DNA of 64,000 nucleotides from an uncultured Clostridia bacterium (GTDB taxonomy: Bacteria; Bacillota; Clostridia; Oscillospirales; Acutalibacteraceae). The notes under the pieces were generated by a model. That model did no database searches and was not told the DNA's origin. It was given only the letters and a program-made list of their open reading frames with translations. The stretch is from assembly GCA_945912145.1 (NCBI GenBank), contig CAMEBF010000004.1, positions 78,357-142,356 on the forward strand, written 5' to 3'. Shown here piece by piece: positions 9,211 to 18,885 of this stretch (the stretch's first letter is position 1; every line of letters begins with the position of its first letter). The translations under genes and the position numbers were made by a program.

Positions 9211-10206
9211 TTAAAGACCGAGAATGTTCTTTTCCAGACATCTTCCCGTGCCGAGAGCCGCGCAGTCCAGCGGATTCTGACAGATCTTAACGGGCATTTT
9301 CGTCACATGTGAGATCAGTTTGTCAATGCCGCGCAGCAGCGCGCCGCCTCCGGAAAGCATAATGCCGCGATCCAGAATATCCGACGCGAGCTCAGGCGGC
9401 GTTTTCTCGAGCGTATCGCAGATCATATCGACGATCTGATTGACGCAGTCCGAGATTGCCTCGCGAACCTCCGCCGACGTAATCTCCACATTCTTCGGCA
9501 GGCCGTCGGTCAGGTTGCGTCCCTTGATATTGATCGCTGCTTCACCGTCGTAGCGGTAAGCAGAACCGATCTTGATTTTGATGTCCTCGGCCGTTCTCGT
9601 GCCGATGAGCAGGTTATGTTTGCGCCGGACATAAGCGATGATCGCCTCGTCCATATCGTCGCCGCCGACGCGCACGGAATTCGACGCCACGATATCGCCG
9701 AGCGACACCACCGCGACCTCCGACGTACCTGCGCCCAGATCGGCAATCATGCTGCCGACCGGCTCGCCGACGGGAAGTCCCGCGCCGATCGCCGCCGCCA
9801 TCGGCACTTCGATCAGGCTGACATAGCGTGCGCCGGCATTTCTTGCCGCATCGTGAACCGCGCGACGCTCAACCTCTGTGACGCCGGAGGGAATGCAGAG
9901 CATAACACGAGCCCGATTGAACGGTGTGTTGCCCTGCGCTTTTCTGATAAAGGCGCGCAGCATGTCCGCCGTCATTTCATAGTCGGCGATGACGCCGTTT
10001 TTCAGCGGACGCTCCGCCGTGATCGAACCGGGCGTCCGTCCGATCATCGTTTTTGCCTCCGTTCCGACTGCGACCACCCTGGACGGCGTTTCGCGCACGT
10101 CAAGCGCCACGACGGAGGGTTCTCTTATAATAATCCCCTTTCCCTTGGCATAGACAAGGGTATTGGAGGTACCCAGATCAATTCCTAAATCCTGAGAAAA
10201 CAACAT
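9211..10206 (-). CDS. mreB: Rod shape-determining actin homologue MreB
   Basis: Cytoplasmic actin-like ATPase that organises lateral wall synthesis. The 331-residue protein has the phosphate 1 motif [17 protein letters not shown] (residues about 8-24), phosphate 2 [12 protein letters not shown] (about 158-169) and the adenosine-binding region [12 protein letters not shown] (about 285-296). ATG at 10206 has AGGTGAAG upstream. It opens the mreBCD-PBP2-minD operon and is divergent from rimP. A paralogue such as Mbl cannot be excluded from sequence alone. Confidence 0.95.
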   Translation of the reverse strand: MLFSQDLGIDLGTSNTLVYAKGKGIIIREPSVVALDVRETPSRVVAVGTEAKTMIGRTPGSITAERPLKNGVIADYEMTADMLRAFIRKAQGNTPFNRARVMLCIPSGVTEVERRAVHDAARNAGARYVSLIEVPMAAAIGAGLPVGEPVGSMIADLGAGTSEVAVVSLGDIVASNSVRVGGDDMDEAIIAYVRRKHNLLIGTRTAEDIKIKIGSAYRYDGEAAINIKGRNLTDGLPKNVEITSAEVREAISDCVNQIVDMICDTLEKTPPELASDILDRGIMLSGGGALLRGIDKLISHVTKMPVKICQNPLDCAALGTGRCLEKNILGL

Positions 10207-10246
10207 TCTTCTTCACCTGTTTCCTGATTACAATCCATTTGGTTCT

Positions 10247-10275
10247 ATTATAACTTTTAATCGGAAATATTACAA
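10247..10275 (-). promoter_or_regulatory. Putative sigma-A promoter of the mreB operon
   Basis: Minus strand TTGTAA (10275-10270), 17-base spacer, TATAAT (10252-10247), about 40 bases upstream of the mreB start. Confidence 0.65.
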
Positions 10276-10342
10276 TAGGCAGTTCCGAAAATTTATAAAA
10301 TTTTTGAAAACGGGATTCTTAAAAATATTTTTAGAAAAACGC

Positions 10343-10371
10343 TTGCATTTTTCTGAACCCGGTGTTATAAT
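10343..10371 (+). promoter_or_regulatory. Putative sigma-A promoter of the rimP-maf operon
   Basis: TTGCAT (10343-10348), 17-base spacer, TATAAT (10366-10371). It lies 85 bases upstream of rimP, leaving room for the leader hairpin at 10399-10428. Confidence 0.75.
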
Positions 10372-10398
10372 AACCGTAGTGATAGTATGTTTTTACTT

Positions 10399-10428
10399 GA
10401 GCGGGGTTCTCCTCGCTCTTTTGTTTTG
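10399..10428 (+). terminator. rimP-leader type attenuator hairpin
   Basis: GAGCGGGG, loop TTCT, CCTCGCTC (8 bp, one G-U) followed by TTTTGTTTTG. It sits between the promoter and the rimP ribosome-binding site, so it would terminate part of the transcription before the operon. A conserved intrinsic terminator in this position is known as the rimP leader in Bacillota. NusA, encoded second in the operon, is a natural candidate for feedback, but that is inference. Confidence 0.7.
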
Positions 10429-10455
10429 CTGTTACACGATTAAGGAGGTTTTGAC

Positions 10456-10932
10456 TTGGCTGAAAAGAAAAACACCGTTTCCGCCGTCTGGGACATCGCA
10501 CAGCCCATCGCGGAATCCCTCGGTCTGATTCTCTGGGACGTCCGCTTTCAGAAAGAGGGAACGAACTGGTACCTGCGGATTTTCATCGATAAGGAAGGCG
10601 GCGTCGGTATCGAGGACTGCGTTGCGATGAGTCACGCGATCGAAGAACCGCTGGACGAGGCCGACCCCATCGAACAGAGCTACAATCTTCAGGTTTCCTC
10701 CCCCGGTCTTGAGCGAGACCTTGTCCGGGACGAACATTTCCGCCGTTTTCTCGGCGAAAAAATCATGCTCAAGCTGCCTCGCGCCGTTGACGGACAAAAA
10801 GAGTTTCACGGCGTTCTTGAGCAGTACGACGACGGCACGCTGACGCTTGTCTACGGCGACAACAAAACGCTGACCGTCAACAAAAAAGAGACCTCGTGGG
10901 TGCGTCTTGACGACTTCCCCGGTTTCGACTGA
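10456..10932 (+). CDS. rimP: Ribosome maturation factor RimP
   Basis: Assists maturation of the 30S subunit. The 158-residue protein has the two-domain RimP layout with the conserved DCVAMSHAIEEPLD and LQVSSPGLERDL segments. The start is a TTG at 10456 placed seven bases after GGAGG; no ATG fits the frame and the ribosome-binding site. First gene of the nusA-infB operon. Confidence 0.94.
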   Translation: MAEKKNTVSAVWDIAQPIAESLGLILWDVRFQKEGTNWYLRIFIDKEGGVGIEDCVAMSHAIEEPLDEADPIEQSYNLQVSSPGLERDLVRDEHFRRFLGEKIMLKLPRAVDGQKEFHGVLEQYDDGTLTLVYGDNKTLTVNKKETSWVRLDDFPGFD

Positions 10933-11000
10933 AAACGTAAAAGAACGGGCTGACAAACGCAAAGCCCGATGTATCATATCGAAAGGACTGACAGGAAAAA

Positions 11001-12071
11001 ATGGATAAAGAATTTTTTGAGGCGGTCAACGCGCTTCAGAAAGAAAGAAACATCTCGGCTGACGCCATATACGAAAAAATCGCAAACGCACTTGTCATCG
11101 CGGCCGGACACAACTTCGGCACAAAGGACGGCATCTTCTGCGACATCAACCCGGAGGAATACGAGGTTCGCCTCTACATGAGAAAAACGGTCGTTCCCAC
11201 GGAGGACGACGTGATGGATCCCGCCATCGAAATCTCCGTTGACGAAGCCCAGCACTACAAATCGGGTGCCGTAACGGACGACGTGGTGGAGATTCCGCTT
11301 GAAATCAACGATTTCGGTCGTATCGCCGCGCAGACGGTTAAACACGTTCTGCGTCAGGGCATCCGCGAGATCGAACACGGACAGGTGCTTCAGGAGTTCC
11401 AGAGCCGCAATCAGGAAATCGTCACGGCAAAGGTGCTCGGCGTTGACGTCAAGACCGGCAACCTGACGCTTGAAATCGGCAAGGCCGAAGCGATCCTGCC
11501 CAAGAACGAGCAGATTCCCGGTGAGCATTTCGACATCGGTCAGCTCATCAAGGTCTACATCGTCGATGTAAAAGACACGGACAAAGGCCCCAAAGCCATG
11601 ATCTCGCGCACGCATCCCGGTCTTGTCAAGAGACTGTTTGAGCAGGAGGTTCCCGAAATCTTTGACGGCACGATCGAAGTCAAAGGCGTTTCCCGTGAGG
11701 CCGGCTCCAGAACGAAGCTCGCCGTTTACAGCAAGGATCCCGACATTGATCCCGTCGGTGCCTGCATCGGTCAGAGAGGCGCTCGCGTCAGCAAGATCGT
11801 CAGCGTTCTCGGCGGGGAAAAGATCGACATCGTCAAGTACAGCGAGGATCCTGCGGAGTTCATCGCCGCCGCTCTCGCTCCCGCCGAAATTCTGAAGGTC
11901 GAGATCATCAGCGAATCGCTGCGCTCCTGCCAGGTCACCGTTCCCGACACGCAGCTCTCTCTCGCCATCGGCAACAAGGGTCAGAATGCCCGTCTCGCCG
12001 CCAAACTCACCGGCTGGAAGATCGACATCAAGCCCGAAAGCGGCTTTTATCAGCCCGTGATCCAGATATAA
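11001..12071 (+). CDS. nusA: Transcription termination/antitermination factor NusA
   Basis: Binds RNA polymerase and nascent RNA, modulating pausing, termination and antitermination. The 356-residue protein has the N-terminal polymerase-binding domain (1-125), an S1 domain (about 135-200), and two KH domains (CIGQRGARVSKI near 255 and AIGNKGQNARLAAKLTGW near 325). It ends after KH2 without the acidic repeats of proteobacterial NusA, the usual Bacillota form. It follows rimP after 68 bases, in which CGGGCT and AGCCCG can form a small stem. Confidence 0.97.
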   Translation: MDKEFFEAVNALQKERNISADAIYEKIANALVIAAGHNFGTKDGIFCDINPEEYEVRLYMRKTVVPTEDDVMDPAIEISVDEAQHYKSGAVTDDVVEIPLEINDFGRIAAQTVKHVLRQGIREIEHGQVLQEFQSRNQEIVTAKVLGVDVKTGNLTLEIGKAEAILPKNEQIPGEHFDIGQLIKVYIVDVKDTDKGPKAMISRTHPGLVKRLFEQEVPEIFDGTIEVKGVSREAGSRTKLAVYSKDPDIDPVGACIGQRGARVSKIVSVLGGEKIDIVKYSEDPAEFIAAALAPAEILKVEIISESLRSCQVTVPDTQLSLAIGNKGQNARLAAKLTGWKIDIKPESGFYQPVIQI

Positions 12072-12107
12072 TCTGCAAAAACTTTTTCAATACCGGAGGT
12101 CACCGTC

Positions 12108-12374
12108 ATGACGCCGAAAAAAATCCCGATGCGCAAATGCATCGGCTGCAATGAATCCAAACCGAAGAAAGAGCTTGTCAGAGTGGTGAAATCACCCGAA
12201 GGCGAGATCAGCGTCGATCTGACCGGCAAAAAATCCGGCAGAGGCGCCTATATCTGTCCGAACGCCGAATGTCTGAAAAAAGCCCGCAAATCGAGACGGC
12301 TCGAGCGGCTTTTTGAAACGGAAATCCCGGACAGCATCTATGAAGAAGCGGAAAGGGTGCTGAGCGAAACGTGA
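12108..12374 (+). CDS. rnpM: YlxR/RnpM family RNA-binding protein
   Basis: An 88-residue DUF448 protein. Diagnostic residues are the N-terminal MRKCIGCNESKPKKELVRVV and the GRGAYICPNAECLKKA block with conserved cysteines. In Bacillus subtilis the family (YlxR, renamed RnpM) binds and modulates the RNA of RNase P. Its stop overlaps the GTG start of the next gene as GTGA. Confidence 0.9.
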   Translation: MTPKKIPMRKCIGCNESKPKKELVRVVKSPEGEISVDLTGKKSGRGAYICPNAECLKKARKSRRLERLFETEIPDSIYEEAERVLSET

Positions 12375-12691
12375 CGGAGAAATTTTATAACGCAGTCGGT
12401 CTGAGCCGACGCGCCGGCAAGCTTTGCATCGGTCATGACGACGTGAAAGCTTCCCTGAAATCCGGCAAAGCCCGGCTCGTGCTGTTGACGGCGGACGCTT
12501 CCGACCGTCTCAGACGCGAAACGGAAAGGCTTGCGGACGGCGTTCCCATGCTCATGACGGACGCGACCATGGACGACATGGCCACCCATATCGGCAAACG
12601 CGCCGGTCTGTATTCCGTGACCGACGAAGGATTGAAAAACCTTATTCTATCAACCATAAAGGAGGACTCAATACATGGCACCAGTCAATAA
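12371..12691 (+). CDS. L7Ae-family ribosomal/K-turn binding protein YlxQ
   Basis: A 106-residue L7Ae/L30e/S12e/Gadd45-fold protein ([32 protein letters not shown]), which binds kink-turn RNA. It starts with GTG at 12371 overlapping the rnpM stop by four bases and runs 17 bases into infB. Operon position between rnpM and infB is standard for Bacillota. Confidence 0.88.
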   Translation: MTEKFYNAVGLSRRAGKLCIGHDDVKASLKSGKARLVLLTADASDRLRRETERLADGVPMLMTDATMDDMATHIGKRAGLYSVTDEGLKNLILSTIKEDSIHGTSQ

Positions 12692-15107
12692 ATACAGAGT
12701 TCACGAAGTCGCGAAAGACTTCAATGTAAAAAGCAACGGCATTATTGAGCTGCTCGGCAAATATTTTGATGACCCGAAAAAACACCAGACCGCTCTGACT
12801 GACGAAGAGCTGGATATTATTTTTGAAACCCTGACACAGGAAAAACAGGTCGCGTCCTTCGACGAATACTTCACCGTGACCGCGGTCAGAAAAGAGTCGC
12901 CGAAAAAGGAGCAGACCGAAGAGAACACGGCAAAACCGACCGAAGAAGCTGCCGAAAAACCGGCGGAAAAGAAAGCGGACGCACCCAAAGCGCCTGCCGC
13001 GAAGCCTGCTGACGGCAAGCAGAAACCCGCCGCGCAGGCAAAGCCGAAAACTGCGCAGCAAAAGCCCTTTGAAAAACGTGCGGACAAAAAGAAATCCGAC
13101 ACGCCCATTCAGGCGAGAACCAAGGGTGACAAGCACACCATCGACACCAGAAGCACCAACGTCGATCTGGATAAATATAATGAAAAGTACGAGGAGATCG
13201 CGCCCGAAAACGCCAGAATGAAAGACCGCGACACCTCCAAGAAGCAGAAGATCAACCAGAAATCCAAGCAGTACCGCAAGCAGGGTATGCGTTCGGGCAA
13301 AAAAGAAACCGAGCAGGAGCGTCTGGCCCGTATCGCCGCCGAGCGCGCCAAGAAACAGATCGTCGTCAAAGTCGGCGACGAGATCACGGTCGGCGAGCTC
13401 GCATCCCGTCTGAAAGTGACGGCGTCCGAGGTCATCAAAAAGCTCTTCCTGTACGGCGTGATGGCATCCATCAACGAAACAATCGACTTCGACACCGCCG
13501 AAATCGTCGCAACGGAGCTCGGCGCAAAAGTGGAAAAGGAAGTTGTGGTCACGATCGAAGATCAGATCATCGACGACTCCGAAGACACCGAGGAGAATCT
13601 CGTTCCGAGAAGTCCCGTCGTCTGCGTTATGGGTCACGTTGACCACGGCAAAACCTCCCTGCTCGACGCGATCCGCAACACCTCGGTCACGGCGACCGAA
13701 TCCGGCGGCATCACGCAGCACATCGGCGCCTACCGCGTCAATGTAAACGGCAGCGACATCACGTTCTTAGACACGCCCGGTCACGCCGCATTCACCGCGA
13801 TGCGCGCCAGAGGCGCGATGGCGACGGATATCGCCGTTCTTGTTGTCGCCGCCGACGACGGCATCATGCCGCAGACCATCGAAGCGATCAACCACGCGAA
13901 GGCCGCCGGCGTTTCCGTGATCGTCGCGATTAACAAGATGGATAAACCGGACGTCAATCCCGACCGCGTTCTGCAGCAGCTCACCGAATATGAAATCGTT
14001 CCCGAAGAATGGGGCGGCGATACCATCTGCGTGCCCGTTTCGGCGAAGACGCATATGAATATTGATAAGCTCCTTGAGTCAATACTTCTCGTTGCCGAGA
14101 TGAAAGAGCTCAAGGCCAACCCGAACCGCGCCGCGAAAGGCATCGTTATCGAAGCGAGACTCGACAAGGGCAGAGGTCCCATCGCGACGCTGCTCGTCCA
14201 GAACGGCACGCTCAAGTCCGGCGACATCATCGTTGCCGGTACGGCGGTCGGTCGTGTCCGCGTTATGACCGACTACAAGGGCAAAAAGGTTCAGCAGGCG
14301 GGTCCCTCCGTTCCCGTTGAGATCGCCGGTCTGACCGAAGCGCCCAACGCCGGCGACGCGTTCGACGCCGTTTCCGACGAGAGACTGGCTCGTGAACTTG
14401 TCGAACAGCGCAAACAGAAAGAGAAAGAAGAACAGTTTGCCTCCGTCCACAGAGTGACGCTCGACAACCTCTTCTCCACCATCGAAGCCGGCGAAATGAA
14501 AGAGTTGAACATCGTTGTCAAGGCCGACGTTCAGGGCTCCGTCGAGGCTGTCAAGCAGAGCCTTGAAAAGCTCTCGAACGACGAAGTGCGCGTCCGCGTC
14601 ATTCACGGCGGCGTCGGTGCCATCAACGAATCCGACGTTATGCTTGCGCACGCTTCCAACGCCATCATCATCGGCTTCCATGTCAGACCCGATCCCGTGG
14701 CAGCCGCCAATGCGGAGAGAGATCATGTCGAAATGCGTATGTACATGGTCATTTACGACTGCATCGAAGACGTTGAAGCCGCGATCAAAGGTATGCTCGC
14801 GCCCAAATACCGCGACGTTGACCTCGGCCGTCTGGAAGTCAGAAGCACCTTCAAAATCTCCAGCGTCGGCACCATCGCGGGCTGCTATGTCCTCTCCGGC
14901 AAGATTCAGCGCAACGCGAAAATCCGCGTCGTCCGCGACGGCATCGTCATTGCCGAGGACGAGATCGACTCCCTGCGCCGTTTCAAGGACGACGTCAAGG
15001 AAGTCGCCTCCGGCTATGAATGCGGCGTCGGACTTGTGAAATTCAACGACATCAAAGAGGGCGACATTTTTGAAGCCTATATCACCGAAGAATACCGCGA
15101 TCAGTAA
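12675..15107 (+). CDS. infB: Translation initiation factor IF-2
   Basis: GTPase that delivers fMet-tRNA to the 30S subunit. The 810-residue protein has an IF2 N-terminal domain (residues about 1-55), a Lys/Ala/Glu/Pro-rich linker (about 70-155), a second IF2_N module (about 225-280) and the GTPase core with G1 GHVDHGKTS (about 320), G3 DTPGH and G4 NKMD. Domains II to IV follow, ending in the fMet-tRNA-binding domain. ATG at 12675 follows AAGGAGG by about nine bases and lies inside the end of ylxQ. Confidence 0.98.
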   Translation: MAPVNKYRVHEVAKDFNVKSNGIIELLGKYFDDPKKHQTALTDEELDIIFETLTQEKQVASFDEYFTVTAVRKESPKKEQTEENTAKPTEEAAEKPAEKKADAPKAPAAKPADGKQKPAAQAKPKTAQQKPFEKRADKKKSDTPIQARTKGDKHTIDTRSTNVDLDKYNEKYEEIAPENARMKDRDTSKKQKINQKSKQYRKQGMRSGKKETEQERLARIAAERAKKQIVVKVGDEITVGELASRLKVTASEVIKKLFLYGVMASINETIDFDTAEIVATELGAKVEKEVVVTIEDQIIDDSEDTEENLVPRSPVVCVMGHVDHGKTSLLDAIRNTSVTATESGGITQHIGAYRVNVNGSDITFLDTPGHAAFTAMRARGAMATDIAVLVVAADDGIMPQTIEAINHAKAAGVSVIVAINKMDKPDVNPDRVLQQLTEYEIVPEEWGGDTICVPVSAKTHMNIDKLLESILLVAEMKELKANPNRAAKGIVIEARLDKGRGPIATLLVQNGTLKSGDIIVAGTAVGRVRVMTDYKGKKVQQAGPSVPVEIAGLTEAPNAGDAFDAVSDERLARELVEQRKQKEKEEQFASVHRVTLDNLFSTIEAGEMKELNIVVKADVQGSVEAVKQSLEKLSNDEVRVRVIHGGVGAINESDVMLAHASNAIIIGFHVRPDPVAAANAERDHVEMRMYMVIYDCIEDVEAAIKGMLAPKYRDVDLGRLEVRSTFKISSVGTIAGCYVLSGKIQRNAKIRVVRDGIVIAEDEIDSLRRFKDDVKEVASGYECGVGLVKFNDIKEGDIFEAYITEEYRDQ

Positions 15108-15141
15108 TGTATTTTTCAAATAAGAAGGAGTGACCTGTCTC

Positions 15142-15510
15142 ATGTCGATGTATAAGAACGACCGCACAGCGGAGGACATCAAACGAGAGATCACCGCAAT
15201 CATCCGAGAATTGAAAGATCCGCGCGTGCAGGATAAGCTCCTGACCGTCGTGCGCATCGAGCTTGCGTCCGATCTGTCGTACGGCAAAGTGTATATCAGC
15301 GCACTTGAAGGGCTCGACACCGCCAAAACCGCAGTCGAGGGACTGACGCGTGCGCAGGGGCTGATCCGCCGTGAGGTCGGAAACCGCCTGCATCTGCGCA
15401 AATCTCCCGAGCTGCGCTTCATCGCCGACGACTCTGTCCGAGCAGGCATCGAGCTGTGGGAGAATTACGAACAGCAGCTCCGAAAGGATCAGAACCATGA
15501 GGATCAGTAA
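15142..15510 (+). CDS. rbfA: Ribosome-binding factor A
   Basis: A 122-residue KH-fold protein needed for 16S rRNA 5'-end maturation. I take the ATG at 15142 (MSMYKNDRTAEDIKREI), 11 bases after AAGGAG; a GTG at 15130 overlaps the ribosome-binding site itself. Conserved features are DPRVQD, LTVVRIELASDLSYGKVYIS and the C-terminal LHLRKSPELRFIADDS. The gene overlaps nrnA by 14 bases. Confidence 0.93.
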   Translation: MSMYKNDRTAEDIKREITAIIRELKDPRVQDKLLTVVRIELASDLSYGKVYISALEGLDTAKTAVEGLTRAQGLIRREVGNRLHLRKSPELRFIADDSVRAGIELWENYEQQLRKDQNHEDQ

Positions 15511-16465
15511 AGAACAGGCAGCCGCAATGCTGCTCGCGATGGACGATATTCTGATTCTCGCGCACGAAAACCCGGACGGCGACGCGGTCGGCAGCGCCTG
15601 CGCGCTCTGCCGTGCCCTACGGTCAATCGGCAAAAACGCGTGGATTCATCTGGAAAGCATTTCCCGCACGGACGCCTTTATGGCTGAGGGACTTACCGCC
15701 TCCGACGATTTTGCGCCGCGTCATCTTGTCGCCGTCGATACGGCGGACGCGAAGATTCTCGGCGTCGGCGGAACGGACTATGATAAGCAATGCAAAATCG
15801 AACTGAATATTGACCATCATATCTCGAACGCCTTTTTTGCCGAGAACACCTGTCTGGACACGGACGCCGCAGCGGCTGCCGAAGCGGTTTTTGATGTGCT
15901 GAAGCTCATGAAGATTCCGCTTACGCGGGACATTGCCGAATGCCTTTATGTCGGCATCGCGACGGACACCGGTTGTTTCCGCTTTGCCAACACGACGGCG
16001 AAAACGCTTCGCACGGCGGCGGATTTGGCGGACGCGGGCATTGATCTCGCGAATATCAACAGATTACAGTTCGAGACAAAATCCAAAGAATACGCCGCGT
16101 TTGAAAAAATGGCGATCGCCTCCATGCGGACGTATTTTGACGGCAAATGCGCCATGATCGTCGCAACGAATGAGATGTTCACGCAGAGCGGCGTCACGGA
16201 CGGCGAAACGCAGGTACTCTCCTCCGTTCCCCGTCAGATCGAAGGCGTTTATGTCGGCATCACGATGAAAGAAAAGAAAAAAGGCTTGTTCCGCATTTCC
16301 GTGCGAACGAACGAACCGGCGGACGCCTCCGCCATCGCGCAGCATCTCGGCGGCGGCGGTCACAAAATGGCGGCAGGCTGTTCGTTTGAGGGATCGCAGG
16401 AGGATGCAGTCAGAACGATTCTCCGCTATACGGAAGAAGAACTGAAAAAAATCGGCCTACTGTAA
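15497..16465 (+). CDS. nrnA: DHH/DHHA1 phosphoesterase, NrnA-type oligoribonuclease/pAp phosphatase
   Basis: Degrades short oligoribonucleotides and dephosphorylates 3',5'-pAp. The 322-residue protein starts at ATG 15497 behind AAAGGA and inside the end of rbfA. Metal-binding motifs are HENPDGDAVGS (about 24-34), VDTADAK, the DHH triad in NIDHHISN and the Asp of GIATDTGCFR. The DHHA1 domain ends with HLGGGGHKMAAGCSF. Position between rbfA and truB is typical for Bacillota and supports the NrnA assignment. Confidence 0.92.
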   Translation: MRISKEQAAAMLLAMDDILILAHENPDGDAVGSACALCRALRSIGKNAWIHLESISRTDAFMAEGLTASDDFAPRHLVAVDTADAKILGVGGTDYDKQCKIELNIDHHISNAFFAENTCLDTDAAAAAEAVFDVLKLMKIPLTRDIAECLYVGIATDTGCFRFANTTAKTLRTAADLADAGIDLANINRLQFETKSKEYAAFEKMAIASMRTYFDGKCAMIVATNEMFTQSGVTDGETQVLSSVPRQIEGVYVGITMKEKKKGLFRISVRTNEPADASAIAQHLGGGGHKMAAGCSFEGSQEDAVRTILRYTEEELKKIGLL

Positions 16466-16491
16466 AACGCTGTGGCGGAAAGGAGATTTTC

Positions 16492-17373
16492 ATGACAGGC
16501 TTTATCATTCTCGATAAACCCGAGGGCATCACCTCCTTTATCGCCGCGCGCATCGTGCGGCACGTCACCGGCGAAAAAAAATGCGGTCATACCGGCACGC
16601 TTGACCCGATGGCGACAGGCGTTTTACCGGTAGCCGTCGGTCATGCAACACGTTTTATTGACTTTCTTCCCTGCCATGACAAGGGCTATACGGCTTCCTT
16701 TCGTTTAGGCGAGACGACCGATACGCTTGACATCACCGGCAAGACGCTGACGATGAGCGACGACATTCCCGGCGAAGACGCCGTTCTGGCTGCTCTCGAA
16801 AAATTCCGCGGTGTGATCGAACAGACGCCGCCGATGTATTCCGCCATTCAGAAAGACGGCAAACGCCTTTACGAGCTGGCGCGTCAGGGCATCGAGATCG
16901 AACGCGAAAAACGGACGGTCACGATCCATGAGCTCACCTGTCTGTCTGCCGATAAACGGGACTATACGATCCATGTGATGTGCTCCAAAGGCACCTACAT
17001 CCGTTCGCTCATTTCCGACATCGGAGAAACACTCGGCTGCGGCGCGGTCATGACGTCCCTTCGCCGCACACACGCAAACGGCTTCTCCCTCGAGGACGCG
17101 CACACGGAAGACGAGCTAAAAGCCGCAGAGGACATTTCGGCGGTTCTGCTCCCTGTCGAGCAGGCGCTCTCGGCGTATCCGTCCGTCACGGTATCGGAAG
17201 CGCAGGCAAAGCGTTTCCGCAACGGCGGCGAACTCGACGCGACACGTCTGAAAATGACGCTGTATCCGTCTCTTTACACCGTATTCTCCCCCGATCATCA
17301 ATTCCTGGGACTTGGTGAATATACGGAAGGGGACGCCGTTCTGAAAGTAAAAAGGGTAACCCCAAATGATTGA
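16492..17373 (+). CDS. truB: tRNA pseudouridine(55) synthase
   Basis: Makes pseudouridine 55 in the T-loop of tRNAs. The 293-residue protein has the TruB start DKPEGITSF, the catalytic segment HTGTLDPMATGVLPVAVG with its Asp, SAIQKDGKRLYELAR, and VMCSKGTYIRSLISDIG. A C-terminal PUA-like domain follows. It overlaps ribF by eight bases. Confidence 0.96.
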   Translation: MTGFIILDKPEGITSFIAARIVRHVTGEKKCGHTGTLDPMATGVLPVAVGHATRFIDFLPCHDKGYTASFRLGETTDTLDITGKTLTMSDDIPGEDAVLAALEKFRGVIEQTPPMYSAIQKDGKRLYELARQGIEIEREKRTVTIHELTCLSADKRDYTIHVMCSKGTYIRSLISDIGETLGCGAVMTSLRRTHANGFSLEDAHTEDELKAAEDISAVLLPVEQALSAYPSVTVSEAQAKRFRNGGELDATRLKMTLYPSLYTVFSPDHQFLGLGEYTEGDAVLKVKRVTPND

Positions 17374-18271
17374 AACAAACGGTCAAAAAACAGCCGTCGC
17401 GCTCGGCACGTTCGACGGTCTGCATAGAGGACATCTGTCCGTTATCGACAAGGCCGCTGCGCAGAAAGCAGCCGGTCTTTTTCCCGTTTTGCTGCTCTTT
17501 TCCGAGCACCCCTTACGCTATCTGACCGGCAACGCGCCGAAAGAGCTGCTCGCAGGCGGCGTGAGGGAACGCGAAATTGCGAAAACCGGCTGTACGCCGT
17601 ATGTCGTTTCGTTCGAGAAAATTCACGCCATGACGCCGGAGGAATTTTTCCGAGAAATTCTTCTGAAAGAACTGAATGCAGGCTTTGTCTCCTGCGGCTT
17701 CAATTATCATTTCGGCAGGGACGGCAAAGGCGATACAACGGTTCTCGCGTCGCTGTGCCGTCAGTACGGCGTGACGCTTTCCGTCTCGGAAGAGATCGAC
17801 TACGACGGACAGAGCGTCAGCTCCACCCGCATCCGTTCGGCGGTCGCGGACGGCGACATCCGGAACGCCAACGCCATGCTCGGACGGCGGTTTTCCTATG
17901 ATTTTGAGGTCGTTGTCGGCGACCGGCGCGGCGGCAAAATTTTAGGCTTTCCGACCATCAACCAGTTTTTCCCGGAGAGCTTTATCGTGCCGAAATTCGG
18001 CGTGTACGCTTCCATGACATACGCCGACGGCCGCTGGTATCCGTCGATGACAAATATCGGCATCCGTCCGACCATCGGACACAGCGCGCCGAGAAGCGAA
18101 ACCTGCATTCTCGGTTTTTCGGGCGATCTCTACGGCAAGCACCCTGAAGTCGCGCTGATCGAATATCTGCGACCCGAAATCCGATTTGATTCGCTCGAAG
18201 CGTTATCCGCGCAGATGGCGAAGGACGCCGAACACTCACGAGAGATTTTTGAAAAAGAGGGACAAATATGA
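17366..18271 (+). CDS. ribF: Bifunctional riboflavin kinase/FAD synthetase
   Basis: Converts riboflavin to FMN and then FAD. The 301-residue protein has the N-terminal nucleotidyltransferase domain (ALGTFDGLHRGHLSVI, residues about 12-27; SSTRIRSAVADGD near 155) and the C-terminal flavokinase domain (GFPTINQFFPE near 195; TNIGIRPTIG near 230). It overlaps truB upstream and shares ATGA with maf downstream. Confidence 0.96.
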   Translation: MIETNGQKTAVALGTFDGLHRGHLSVIDKAAAQKAAGLFPVLLLFSEHPLRYLTGNAPKELLAGGVREREIAKTGCTPYVVSFEKIHAMTPEEFFREILLKELNAGFVSCGFNYHFGRDGKGDTTVLASLCRQYGVTLSVSEEIDYDGQSVSSTRIRSAVADGDIRNANAMLGRRFSYDFEVVVGDRRGGKILGFPTINQFFPESFIVPKFGVYASMTYADGRWYPSMTNIGIRPTIGHSAPRSETCILGFSGDLYGKHPEVALIEYLRPEIRFDSLEALSAQMAKDAEHSREIFEKEGQI

Positions 18272-18822
18272 ACCTGATTCTTGCTTCCGCCTCCCCAAGA
18301 CGGCGCGAGCTTCTCACGCTGGCGGGGCTCTCCTACCGCGTCGTTCCGTCGGAATGCGAAGAAAATCTACCCGACGGCATCACACCGCCCGAAGCGGTGC
18401 AGCTCCTGGCGCAGCAGAAAGCCGACGATGTTTGGGATCGTTATCCCGACTGCACCGTGCTTGCCGCCGACACAGTCGTCGCGCTCGGCGATACCATTTT
18501 GGGAAAACCCAAGGACGAAGACGACGCGTTCCGGATGCTTTCGTCTCTTTCGGGTCGTACCCACACCGTCTACACCGGCGTCTGCATCAGGCAGAATGAC
18601 AAAAGTGATCTATTCTGCAGCGCAACCGAAGTGGAATTTTACGTTTTGACGGACGAAGAAATCCATAGCTATATCGCGACAGGCGAACCGATGGACAAAG
18701 CCGGCGCATACGGCATTCAGGGTAAGGGCGCCCTGCTCGTCAGACGCATCAGCGGCGATTACTGCAATGTGGTCGGGCTGCCGCTTGCCGAAACGGTGCG
18801 GCATCTAAAAAATGAAGAATAA
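18268..18822 (+). CDS. maf: Maf family nucleoside triphosphate pyrophosphatase
   Basis: Hydrolyses non-canonical nucleoside triphosphates (dTTP/UTP class in YhdE-type members). The 184-residue protein has ASASPRRREL at the start, the catalytic ADTVVALGDTILGKPKDEDDA block and GAYGIQGKGALLV. It starts on ATGA shared with ribF. The last codons, stop and following bases (AATGAAGAATAAAGAATG) have the 7-bp rhythm of the GAATTAA-type arms seen elsewhere, so the C-terminus may be partly repeat-derived. Confidence 0.95.
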   Translation: MNLILASASPRRRELLTLAGLSYRVVPSECEENLPDGITPPEAVQLLAQQKADDVWDRYPDCTVLAADTVVALGDTILGKPKDEDDAFRMLSSLSGRTHTVYTGVCIRQNDKSDLFCSATEVEFYVLTDEEIHSYIATGEPMDKAGAYGIQGKGALLVRRISGDYCNVVGLPLAETVRHLKNEE

Positions 18823-18841
18823 AGAATGATTTGACAATACT

Positions 18842-18872
18842 AAATGCGCTATGCTTTGAGCACGGCGCATTT
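18842..18872 (+). terminator. Terminator-like hairpin after maf
   Basis: AAATGCGC (18842-18849) pairs with GCGCATTT (18865-18872) across a 15-base loop; TTCGTTTTC follows on the plus strand. It separates maf from the convergent M23 peptidase gene. Confidence 0.5.
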
Positions 18873-18885
18873 TCGTTTTCTGTTC

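Noticed and set aside
14079..15449. A 456-codon open frame on the minus strand opposite infB and rbfA
   Set aside because: Shadow of strongly conserved coding sequence on the plus strand; composition and lack of a start signal argue against a gene.
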